Of a stretch of DNA of 32,800 nucleotides, positions 9,081 through 17,908 are shown one piece after another. Source of the DNA: Mucilaginibacter sp. (lineage in GTDB: Bacteria > Bacteroidota > Bacteroidia > Sphingobacteriales > Sphingobacteriaceae); contig JAICMD010000004.1 in the NCBI GenBank assembly GCA_025929405.1, positions 1-32,800 on the forward strand, read 5' to 3'. A program made the translations under genes and the position numbers. The notes under the pieces are model-generated. The model was not told the origin of the DNA and made no database searches. It saw nothing but the letters and a program-made list of their open reading frames with translations. Position 1 is the first letter of the stretch. The number at the start of each line of letters is the position of its first letter.

Positions 9081-10310
9081 ATGAATATTCTTGTTGTAAA
9101 CTGGACATGGTACCCAAGTGGCGGCGATTGGACGTATGTTGAAAACATGGTTACCCTGTATCAGCAAAAAGGTCATCAGGTTATACCTTTTTCCATGAAA
9201 GATGAGCGTAACTACCCTTCGGACTATGCTGATTATTTTATTGAGAATATTGATTACAAAAAAATAAAATATAGCTTAACCACCGGCATTAAAGTGGTTA
9301 CTAATAGTATTTACTCTGCCCAGGCTCAAAAAAATCTGGAGCGGTTGTTATCAGATGTTAAAATTGATTTTGCCCACATTAATGTAATTCATCATTACAT
9401 AACACCGGTAATTTTAAAAGTATTAAAAGAAAAGGGCATCCCTATTATATGGACCCTGCATGAATACACGCCTATTTGCCCCGAAAGTACATTTATAAGC
9501 CACGGCCAAGTATGCGAAAGGTGCTTTGGCGGCGCATTTTATAATTGTATTACACATACTTGCAAAAAAGGCTCGTACCTGGCCAGTGCCGTTGCAGCAT
9601 TAGAAAACTACGTGCATAATTATTTAGATTATTACGCCTATGTTGATCATTTTATATGTCCATCAGTTTTTTTATATAATAAGTTCAAAGCCTTTAATTT
9701 CCATACTGATAAATTGGTACAACTGTACCATGGGTATAACTATACCGAAATAAATAACGCGCTTGCTGCTCCAAAAAATACGCACGAAAGGTATATTGTA
9801 TTTGTAGGCCGTATTGAAAAAATAAAAGGTGTGCATACAGTTTTAAAGGCTATGCAGCAATGCCCTGATATTCCGCTTTTAATAATTGGCACGGGTACCC
9901 AAGAGGCCGGGTTGAAACAGTTTAAACAGGAGAATAATTTAAATAATGTTACCTTTTTGGGTAAGAAAAATCAACAGGAAACATTGCAAATTATAAATAA
10001 CGCCCAGTTTTTAATTTGCGCTGCCGAGTGGTACGAGGTTTTAGGCTTTACCGTTGTTGAAGCAATGGCGCTGGGTAAACCGGTAATTGGCTCGGCAATT
10101 GGCGCAATACCCGAAATGGTTATTGATAACCAAACCGGCTTGTTGTTTGAGCCGGGCAACGCCAGCCAATTAGCTAATCTGGTAAAAATGTTATACAACA
10201 ACCCTGATAAAATAGGCCAAATGGGTATTGAAGCGCGGCAGCATATTAATAAGCTTATAAATACCGAAAAGCATTATGAAGGGCTTCAAAAACTAATACC
10301 GGCTTTATAA
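9081..10310 (+). CDS. Glycosyltransferase family 4 with Cys-rich insertion
   Basis: MNILVVNWTWYPSGGDWTYVENM...WTLHEYTPICPESTFISHGQVCERCFGGAFYNCITHTC...FVGRIEKIKGVHTVLKAM...EWYEVLGFTVVEAMALGKPVIGS. Confidence 0.92.
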   Translation: MNILVVNWTWYPSGGDWTYVENMVTLYQQKGHQVIPFSMKDERNYPSDYADYFIENIDYKKIKYSLTTGIKVVTNSIYSAQAQKNLERLLSDVKIDFAHINVIHHYITPVILKVLKEKGIPIIWTLHEYTPICPESTFISHGQVCERCFGGAFYNCITHTCKKGSYLASAVAALENYVHNYLDYYAYVDHFICPSVFLYNKFKAFNFHTDKLVQLYHGYNYTEINNALAAPKNTHERYIVFVGRIEKIKGVHTVLKAMQQCPDIPLLIIGTGTQEAGLKQFKQENNLNNVTFLGKKNQQETLQIINNAQFLICAAEWYEVLGFTVVEAMALGKPVIGSAIGAIPEMVIDNQTGLLFEPGNASQLANLVKMLYNNPDKIGQMGIEARQHINKLINTEKHYEGLQKLIPAL

Positions 10311-10393
10311 AGATTACTATTACACTGTTTTATAGTTACTTACAATAATAAAGCTGTAAATTTTTACTTATACCCTATACTGTTATAATATTT

Positions 10394-10401
10394 TATATTT
10401 G
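10394..10401 (+). promoter_or_regulatory. Candidate Bacteroidota -7 element TATATTTG
   Basis: Matches TAnnTTTG, 27 nt upstream of the 10429 ATG of the SLBB/Wzz pair. Confidence 0.45.
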
Positions 10402-10428
10402 TGCTACTTTAGTTTAACATAACTTTTC

Positions 10429-12765
10429 ATGCAAATTAAACATCTACTATATACGTTACTTTTTGCTTTACTACTTTTTACTAAACCGGCTTTGGCACAA
10501 AGCATATCGTTAAAAAACCTGCCTAACGTTAAGGTAAGCGAATTAAGTGATGAAGAAATAACACAAGCTTGGGGCAAACTTCAAGAATCAGGAGCATCTG
10601 AAGAAGACGCCTACAAACTGCTGGCTAAAAACGGCATGCCTGAAGGCGAAATTGCCGAGTTAAAAAACCGGTTCACTTTATTGGGTTTAAGTAAAAAACC
10701 TGCCTCAAAGGTTTTATTGGGTTCAAAAAAACCCGATATTGATTTTTCCAGAAGCGTTAATGATACCGTAATAGCGCCCAAGCCGCTAAAACAACTTCCT
10801 AAACAAACCCCGCCGCCACTGAATGTATACGACGGCGGTTTTTTTACACAAACAGGTATAAAGTTTGAACCCAATACATCAATGGCCACACCTAAAGGTT
10901 ATGTATTAGGCCCCGGCGATGAATTAATTATACTATTAAACGGTTTAAATGAAAGCAGTGTACATAGTAAAATAAGCCCCGAGGGCAATTTACAAATACC
11001 TTATGCAGGCATTGTATACTTAAATGGCTTTACAATTGAGCAGGCAACCCGTATTATTAAAGCCAAAATGGCTAAGCCATATCCGGCTTTAAGTTCGGGC
11101 AAAACTCAGCTAACTGTAAACCTTGGTAATACCAGAAGCATCAAAGTAACCATTGTTGGCGAAGTTAAAACCCCCGGATCATATACGGTTTCGTCTTTAA
11201 CTACTTTATTTAATATCCTTTATAATTCGGGCGGGCCAAATGCAAATGGGTCATTAAGAAACATAAATCTTATCAGAAACAATAAGGTTTATAAAGTGGT
11301 AGATTTTTATAACTTTTTACAAAATGGCATAATGGATGGCAACATCCGCCTGGAAGATCAGGATGTGATTAGTATACCTGTTTATAGAAAAAGAGTAAGC
11401 ATTAGCGGCGAAGTTAAACGCCCTGCCATATATGAGTTAAAGGACAACGAACAATTGGATGACCTTATACGGTATGCTGGCGGCTTTACTGATGTTGCTT
11501 ACAAAGGTTCAGCTAAAATTGACCAGATAAACAACCTGGAACATGAAATAAAAACGGTACAGGCAAACCTGTTTGCAAATTACATTCCACATAACGGTGA
11601 TGCTGTAACCATTGATGCCATAACCAACCGCTACAGTAACAGGATAGTTGTTGAAGGGGCAGTTTATCAGCCCGGTGTTTATGAACTTACTGCCGGTCTT
11701 ACCTTGTCAAACCTGTTAAAAAATGCACAGGGTTTAAAGCCCGAAGCATATACCGACTTGGGATATATTAAGAGAACATTGCCTGACCTTGAAAAAACCC
11801 AGATATCATTTAATCCGGCTGATATTATTGCAGGCAAGGGCGATATAGCTTTAATGCGCGAAGACTCGGTAATGATATTAAACAGGGAAGCATTTATAAT
11901 TAATCAAAACATAACTGTTAAAGGTCATGTAAAAAGCCCTTCAATAATCACTTATCGTAAAGGCATTAAACTGGATGATGTAATTGCCATGGCGGGGGGC
12001 TTTGCCAATGAAGCTGCCGACCATCATGTAGAGATATCAAGAACAATTAAAAATGAATCGGATACGGTAGCCAATCAATTGGTAACCATGTTTATAGTTA
12101 ATATGGATGATAAAAATGATCCTAACCGTAATACCGAATTACAACCAATGGATGTTATTAATGTACCGCGTTTGGTAAATTATCATAGCTTAGGCAGTGT
12201 GGTTATAACCGGCGAAGTTGTATTTCCGGGAGATTTTCCTGTTCAAAAACGTGATGAAACCGTTTTAGAATTTTTACAGCGCGCAGGTGGTGTAACGCCT
12301 TACGGATCGGTTGAAAATACGCAGGTTTACAGAAAAGGCGTTAGGGTTAACCTTGACTTGAAACATGCTGAAAATAACATCAATAATAAAATGATATTGC
12401 TGCCGGGCGATAGTATTTATGTGCCGCGTATTATTTCGTATGTAGAGGTTTCGGGGGCGGTAAATAACCCCCAATATATCAGTTATAAAGGCGGGCGTTT
12501 TAAATATTATATTAATGCCGCCGCGGGTGTTAAAGAAAACGCCCGGTTAAAAGGCGCTTATATTAAGTATCCTAACGGGTTAAACCGCCCGGTAAGGCAT
12601 TTCCTGTTTTTCCGCAGCTATCCGGTTGTAAAACCCGGAAGCACCATTGTAGTGCCTGAAAAGGCTCCTAACTCGGGCATAAAAGTAGGCTTTGGCGATT
12701 TGGGTGGAATATCTGCAGCATTAACAGCATTAGTTGGAATTATAGCCGTTTTAAGTAAAAAATAA
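10429..12765 (+). CDS. SLBB-domain outer-membrane polysaccharide export protein (Wza-like, extended)
   Basis: Signal peptide; GYVLGPGDELIILLNGLNESSVHSKISPEGNLQIPYAGIVYLNGFTIEQA (polysaccharide export motif), then several SLBB repeats (VTIVGEVKTPGSYTVSS, VSISGEVKRPAIYEL, IVVEGAVYQPGVYEL, VVITGEVVFPGDFPV); C-terminal TM helix. Confidence 0.93.
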   Translation: MQIKHLLYTLLFALLLFTKPALAQSISLKNLPNVKVSELSDEEITQAWGKLQESGASEEDAYKLLAKNGMPEGEIAELKNRFTLLGLSKKPASKVLLGSKKPDIDFSRSVNDTVIAPKPLKQLPKQTPPPLNVYDGGFFTQTGIKFEPNTSMATPKGYVLGPGDELIILLNGLNESSVHSKISPEGNLQIPYAGIVYLNGFTIEQATRIIKAKMAKPYPALSSGKTQLTVNLGNTRSIKVTIVGEVKTPGSYTVSSLTTLFNILYNSGGPNANGSLRNINLIRNNKVYKVVDFYNFLQNGIMDGNIRLEDQDVISIPVYRKRVSISGEVKRPAIYELKDNEQLDDLIRYAGGFTDVAYKGSAKIDQINNLEHEIKTVQANLFANYIPHNGDAVTIDAITNRYSNRIVVEGAVYQPGVYELTAGLTLSNLLKNAQGLKPEAYTDLGYIKRTLPDLEKTQISFNPADIIAGKGDIALMREDSVMILNREAFIINQNITVKGHVKSPSIITYRKGIKLDDVIAMAGGFANEAADHHVEISRTIKNESDTVANQLVTMFIVNMDDKNDPNRNTELQPMDVINVPRLVNYHSLGSVVITGEVVFPGDFPVQKRDETVLEFLQRAGGVTPYGSVENTQVYRKGVRVNLDLKHAENNINNKMILLPGDSIYVPRIISYVEVSGAVNNPQYISYKGGRFKYYINAAAGVKENARLKGAYIKYPNGLNRPVRHFLFFRSYPVVKPGSTIVVPEKAPNSGIKVGFGDLGGISAALTALVGIIAVLSKK

Positions 12766-13829
12766 TGGAACAGGAAAATACTTTATACCCGTATGAACCG
12801 GAGTTTTCATTTAAAAAACTTTTGAAAAAAAGGCTGGATGATATTTCATATATCCTTCAATTTAAAAAAGCTTTAGCATTAGTTGTAATTGCCGGTGCTA
12901 TTGCAGGGGGCTTTATAGCCTGGTATAAACGGCCAACTTATACTGCAAGGTTAACCTTTGTTGTTGACGATTCAAAATCAAGCGGCGGGGCGAGTGGATT
13001 ATCGGCTTTAGCGGGACAGTTTGGTTTTAATTTAGACGGGCTTGGCGGCGCAAGTGGTGTATTGGCCGGTGATAATGTAGAGGAGCTTGTTAAAAGCCAC
13101 AAATTAATGAAGGCTACATTATTAACGCCTTATGATAGCACCCAAACCCTTGCCGATAAATATGCCGCTGTTTATAAGCTAAATAAAAAGTGGCTGGAGT
13201 ATAGTCCTGATGGTAAAATTATCCGGTTCCCGGCCAATGGCCACAATACCAGGCTACAGGATAGCTTATTACACGAAATGGTTACCTTAATTTTAAATGG
13301 CGAATTTGGCATAACTAAAACTGATAAAAAATTAGGCTTTTTTGAGGTAAATACAACCATGAAAGATGAAAAGCTTGCCCAGCTTTTTTGTATACGAATG
13401 ATAAAACAATCAACCGATTTTTTTATCACTACCAAAACCAAAAGGTTAAGAAATAATGTGGAGCGCCTGCAGCAGCGCGCTGACAGTATAGGCAGAAGGC
13501 TGAACCAAAAAACATACTCAGCATCAGCCGCCAATCAGGATATTTTAGATATTAACCCCGCCTATACTAATCCTAATGCCAATATTGAAGTAAAGGAACG
13601 TGATAAAACCGTGCTTTCAAGCATATATTCAGAAACGGTTAAGAATTTGGAGGCCAGTAAAACCATGCTGGCGCAGGAAACTCCAACCGTACAAATTGTT
13701 GACGAGCCTGAATTACCGCTAACAAAAAATAAGCTTAAATATTTGGTAACAATTCCAACAGGTATATTTTTGTCGGTTCTGCTTTTTGGCTTTTATGTAT
13801 TGATAGTTAGGAAAAATAACGCCAATTAA
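12765..13829 (+). CDS. Wzz-family chain-length determinant / polysaccharide co-polymerase without kinase domain
   Basis: 354 aa; N-terminal TM (ALALVVIAGAIAGGFIAWYKRPTYTARLTFVVDD), coiled middle region, C-terminal TM preceded by Pro-rich VQIVDEPELPLTKNK; no Walker or Tyr-rich kinase extension. Confidence 0.85.
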   Translation: MEQENTLYPYEPEFSFKKLLKKRLDDISYILQFKKALALVVIAGAIAGGFIAWYKRPTYTARLTFVVDDSKSSGGASGLSALAGQFGFNLDGLGGASGVLAGDNVEELVKSHKLMKATLLTPYDSTQTLADKYAAVYKLNKKWLEYSPDGKIIRFPANGHNTRLQDSLLHEMVTLILNGEFGITKTDKKLGFFEVNTTMKDEKLAQLFCIRMIKQSTDFFITTKTKRLRNNVERLQQRADSIGRRLNQKTYSASAANQDILDINPAYTNPNANIEVKERDKTVLSSIYSETVKNLEASKTMLAQETPTVQIVDEPELPLTKNKLKYLVTIPTGIFLSVLLFGFYVLIVRKNNAN

Positions 13830-13832
13830 TTA

Positions 13833-14726
13833 TCAGACTTTATACATACGTACCATTTGTCTAAATGCAAGTTTTTTGGCAAAATATGTTTTGTTCTCCA
13901 ACAGCAAAAACTTTTCAAAATAACGCTTATTTTCTATTGTCATTTTATCCTTATAGTTGTCATAAAACTTGCTGATAATTATAAACTGATCTGATAAAAA
14001 ATCATCCTTACCATTAATTGCTTTTAATAGCTGAGATAATACGCTATGGTACCGGTTATTAGATTTAGCGCCAGCATCCAGGCTTGCATTAGTTTGGTGC
14101 TTACGATATTTTACCAATGGTGTATTTGCAGATTTCGCCCTTCCAAAGGTAAAAGCAAGCAGGGCCAGCCATTCGTCATGGTATCTCACATCGTCGGGGG
14201 TTTCCATAAACAAATCTCTTAGCTTAGGATTCATCACCACTGTGCAACCGGTAACAAAGTTTACAAATAATAAGGTTTCAAGATTATGCCGGTACCTGTC
14301 CTGACCAAATTCGCTTCTAAACGACTGATTAAGCACCTGCCCGGTTTGATCAGTTAAAATCAAATCAGAATAAACCATGCATGGAAGTTCGTCGCTCTCA
14401 ATTTCTTTTAACAAGGTAATCGATGTTTCAAGTTTTTCGGGCAGCCACTCATCATCCTGGTCTGCCAGGGCTACGTGGTTACCAGGAGTTGCCATACCCA
14501 TGGCTCTTTTAAAATTGTTTACAAACCCCAAACGGCTGTCGTTAACATAATATTTTAGATACCCTGCATTGTGGTATCTTTCCAATAAATCTGTTGTACC
14601 ATCAGTTGATCTATCGTCGCAAACAATTATTTCATCAGGTTTTATTGTTTGATTTAAAATAGATTGTATTTGTTGCTCGAGGTATTTTTCGCCATTGTAG
14701 GTGGCCATTACCACTGATACTTTCAT
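13833..14726 (-). CDS. Glycosyltransferase family 2
   Basis: MKVSVVMATYNGEKYLEQQIQSILNQTIKPDEIIVCDDRSTDGTTDLL...HVALADQDDEWLPEKLE. Confidence 0.93.
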   Translation of the reverse strand: MKVSVVMATYNGEKYLEQQIQSILNQTIKPDEIIVCDDRSTDGTTDLLERYHNAGYLKYYVNDSRLGFVNNFKRAMGMATPGNHVALADQDDEWLPEKLETSITLLKEIESDELPCMVYSDLILTDQTGQVLNQSFRSEFGQDRYRHNLETLLFVNFVTGCTVVMNPKLRDLFMETPDDVRYHDEWLALLAFTFGRAKSANTPLVKYRKHQTNASLDAGAKSNNRYHSVLSQLLKAINGKDDFLSDQFIIISKFYDNYKDKMTIENKRYFEKFLLLENKTYFAKKLAFRQMVRMYKV

Positions 14727-16165
14727 ACTTGCTCAGAGGTTTTAAATTTTGATCTCACAAAATCAAAAATATCTATTACAAAAGTATTTTTAAGCACATA
14801 AAATTGTATGCCGATATATAATAATGCACAAATACCGGATGAAAGCATAAGCATTATAAATGCAGGCAATAACAATGTGCGGAGCAGCAAAATTACCGGC
14901 ACAAATATTAAAGCGCTTAAAATAGCTTTAAAAAACAACTGCCATTGATAGCTGAATGAAAAATACTTTTTGATGTAATAAAAATAAAAGGCCGTTACCA
15001 CAATTTCTGTACATATATTAGCTATTGATGCCCCTAAAGCATTAAGGCGAGGAACCAATAAAAAATTAAGGATTAAAAAAACGGCAACCCCACCAAGTAC
15101 ACAAAAAAGCATTTCCTTATTTTTTCCTGCCGGTACCAGTATCATATATAAAAACATGTGGCCCATACCAATTACTAATGGCAATAATGAAAGTACGCGC
15201 ATACTGCCGACAGCCGGTAAAAACTCATTACCGGAAAATAATGTTATAAATTCGGGAGCAAGTAAGGCAAGCATACAGGCAACCGGCACTGCAAAAAACA
15301 TCAGGAAGCTAAAATTTTGATTAAGCGTTTTTTGAATATCCGCCGTTTGATCATCCGCAAAATACTTTGCCATTTTAGGTATTAATATTGCCCCCATTGA
15401 TGTTACAAAGGGCAGGGTAACATTACATAACTTATCGGCAGCAATATAAATACCTACCATTGCCTTACTTGATAAAAACCCCAGCAATACGGTATCCATA
15501 ATTGTGTACATACCTGATGCCAGAGTGGTACTTAAGATTAATAACAATGGCACTATATGTTTACGCAATTGAAGATGTGTGAGCGTAAATTTTACTTTCC
15601 CCCTGATTAAAAAACAACTAAGTATATTATTTCCTAAGTAAGAAAACATCATGATGTAGAGGTAGTTTATAAAATCACTTCGTTGTTTAATAAAAACATA
15701 AAGCAGTATTAACCCTATAATTTTAAAAAGAACCGACCGTAAGGCGATTGACCTGAATTGTTCCAGCCCCGTATAAAGCCATTCTATATAAAAAAAACCG
15801 AGCAATATCATCAGGGATGCCCCGATATACATATCCCGGTTAACATTAAAATAGGGATGATAGAAAACAACCAGCAGATATATAAATGATAAACTTATGC
15901 TGGTAATAAAATAGATAACAACCAGTTCAGAGAAAATTTTTGATCTGGCCTCGATATCGTTTTTATGCCGGGCAATTTCCTTAATGCCATAAATGGGGAT
16001 GCCGATACTTGCTATTAACCCTATGTATTGGGCAAGGGAAAATGCAAACTGCGCTTTACCAATACCTTCGGGGCCTAATATGCGCGAAACGTACGGAAAG
16101 CTTAGTATAGGAAATAATAAATTAGTAAGTGTGAGCAGTAAATTATAAAAATAATTTTTAGCCAT
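14723..16165 (-). CDS. Wzx-type polysaccharide flippase (oligosaccharide/polysaccharide exporter family)
   Basis: 480 aa, about 12-14 TM; MAKNYFYNLLLTLTNLLFPILSFPYVSRILGPEGIGKAQFAFSLAQYIGLIASIGIPIYGIKEIARHK is a characteristic Wzx N-terminus. Confidence 0.95.
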   Translation of the reverse strand: MAKNYFYNLLLTLTNLLFPILSFPYVSRILGPEGIGKAQFAFSLAQYIGLIASIGIPIYGIKEIARHKNDIEARSKIFSELVVIYFITSISLSFIYLLVVFYHPYFNVNRDMYIGASLMILLGFFYIEWLYTGLEQFRSIALRSVLFKIIGLILLYVFIKQRSDFINYLYIMMFSYLGNNILSCFLIRGKVKFTLTHLQLRKHIVPLLLILSTTLASGMYTIMDTVLLGFLSSKAMVGIYIAADKLCNVTLPFVTSMGAILIPKMAKYFADDQTADIQKTLNQNFSFLMFFAVPVACMLALLAPEFITLFSGNEFLPAVGSMRVLSLLPLVIGMGHMFLYMILVPAGKNKEMLFCVLGGVAVFLILNFLLVPRLNALGASIANICTEIVVTAFYFYYIKKYFSFSYQWQLFFKAILSALIFVPVILLLRTLLLPAFIMLMLSSGICALLYIGIQFYVLKNTFVIDIFDFVRSKFKTSEQV

Positions 16166-16207
16166 ATAAAAAGCCTTTAAACACTAACCTAAGTTATTAA
16201 ACATATG

Positions 16208-17896
16208 TTAAAATCTAAAGGTAACACCTAATTCGGCATGTAAATTATATACGGTGTTGTTAGGGATGTAATACTGACCCGCATTATAATCCTTTAATAT
16301 CCATTCGTAGTTTAAAGATTTTATGCTTTGGATTTTGGCATTAAACAGTAAGTTTTTATAGGCCCATGCCCCTTGTACCCCGAAAGCAAAATCTACCCAT
16401 TTCCTGCTATTACCGTTTATATCAGGGAATAAAACTTCATAAAAATCAACATCATGTTCATAGCGCTCAAAGCTTACCCCTAACTTATTCAATTTAGAAA
16501 TCCAGCTTATCTCTACCGATTGCAGGTTACCGCCGGGACCTGTTCCGGCGCCAAGTATTTGCCCCTGGTTTGTATGCCCATCATTAACCTGGTAATGCTC
16601 GTACCATGACCCGGCTCCCCTAACCAGTTTATCCACAGATTGTGATAGCTGTGTTATTTCGCCGCTAAATAAAATATGCTGGTCGCTTTTGCCTGCTATA
16701 GGCACTAACTTCCGCAATCCAAATATATACGCCCTTGAATGCTCGGGCGACATTATAAAGTCACGAATATTATAAGAGTTATCATTTAAGCCATACTCAA
16801 AATAAACCTCGGCCTGGGCCTTGGTAAACAGCCACCTTGCATAAAATGAAGTATACTGATCTCTTGGAAAAGGATCACCGGTACCCTGATCAAGACCAAC
16901 AGTAGATTGTTTTGAATAAGCGGTAAAGAATGGGATATAGGCGCTCATTGTAGTAACATCACTCTTATACGCGTTAAATGTCCTGGTTAATCCTATTGCT
17001 AATTGGGGCACCCATTTAGGATGATAATTAATGTTAAAACCGGTAAAATATCGCCAATCCTTTTTATTAGGCACATAGCCATTGGTGGCATCAGGTAAAA
17101 GTGGTATTCCTGTTGCATCCAAGCGTCCTGATAATATCTGCCCTTCAAAAAAACCGATTGGGGATTTTATAGGCTTTGCTGTATTTAGGGTAATATGGGC
17201 AAATCCTGGTGCGTTATTACTTAATATTAAGGAATTTCTGATACCAGGCCCCCACCAAACATTTTCTGTCGACAATCCTGCGGATATTGGCCCAAAAGTT
17301 AATTTGATACTGCTTTGACCCCAATATGCCTTATTGTAAGCACCATTGCCAAAACGCTCGGGGTTATCAAGCTGATAATGGTTATAATAATAGCTCGATA
17401 TTTCTTGTTGCGAATGGCCGGAAGCAAAACCATTAAAAGAGGGATTAGCAGCGTATACATACTCGGGACGCAATTGTATACTAAGCGGTCCGTATTTAAA
17501 ATAAAACCCGCCGCTTATCATAGTTTGATATCCTTTTGCAGGTATCATTGGGCCATCGTTCCAACCATAAGGATGATCAGAATTAAACTGTTGCTGCCAG
17601 GTTATAGGTAATATTTCAAAAATCCCTCGCCCCTTATCAAATTTTACAGGTTCTGCTTTAATCCAATTATTACTTTTTACCGTGCTATCCGGATCAAATG
17701 CATCTTTTACCTGTAACGTATTGATATTGAGAGGACGAACGGTAAATGATATATTTGAATCAACTTTGCCAAGTAACTGCTGTATCCTGTAATAATCATC
17801 AAAATACGAGCCTACAGTAATAGTTTGTGCTATTATTTTATTGGGTAAAATAACAACCAGGCTAACTATAGTTAATATAAAAAGTATTTTTTTCAT
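16208..17896 (-). CDS. Capsule assembly Wzi family outer-membrane protein (copy A)
   Basis: Signal peptide; LSTENVWWGPGIRNSLILSNNAPGFAHITLNTAKPIKSPIGFFEGQILSGRL and C-terminal ...GVTFRF, typical of OM beta-barrels; homologous to the adjacent ORF. Confidence 0.88.
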   Translation of the reverse strand: MKKILFILTIVSLVVILPNKIIAQTITVGSYFDDYYRIQQLLGKVDSNISFTVRPLNINTLQVKDAFDPDSTVKSNNWIKAEPVKFDKGRGIFEILPITWQQQFNSDHPYGWNDGPMIPAKGYQTMISGGFYFKYGPLSIQLRPEYVYAANPSFNGFASGHSQQEISSYYYNHYQLDNPERFGNGAYNKAYWGQSSIKLTFGPISAGLSTENVWWGPGIRNSLILSNNAPGFAHITLNTAKPIKSPIGFFEGQILSGRLDATGIPLLPDATNGYVPNKKDWRYFTGFNINYHPKWVPQLAIGLTRTFNAYKSDVTTMSAYIPFFTAYSKQSTVGLDQGTGDPFPRDQYTSFYARWLFTKAQAEVYFEYGLNDNSYNIRDFIMSPEHSRAYIFGLRKLVPIAGKSDQHILFSGEITQLSQSVDKLVRGAGSWYEHYQVNDGHTNQGQILGAGTGPGGNLQSVEISWISKLNKLGVSFERYEHDVDFYEVLFPDINGNSRKWVDFAFGVQGAWAYKNLLFNAKIQSIKSLNYEWILKDYNAGQYYIPNNTVYNLHAELGVTFRF

Positions 17897-17908
17897 TAGC
17901 TGCTATGG

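Noticed and set aside
13172-13534. 120-aa antisense ORF opposite the Wzz gene
   Set aside because: Lies wholly within a well-supported gene, no recognisable domain or coding-like start context; likely a by-product of the opposite-strand reading frame.
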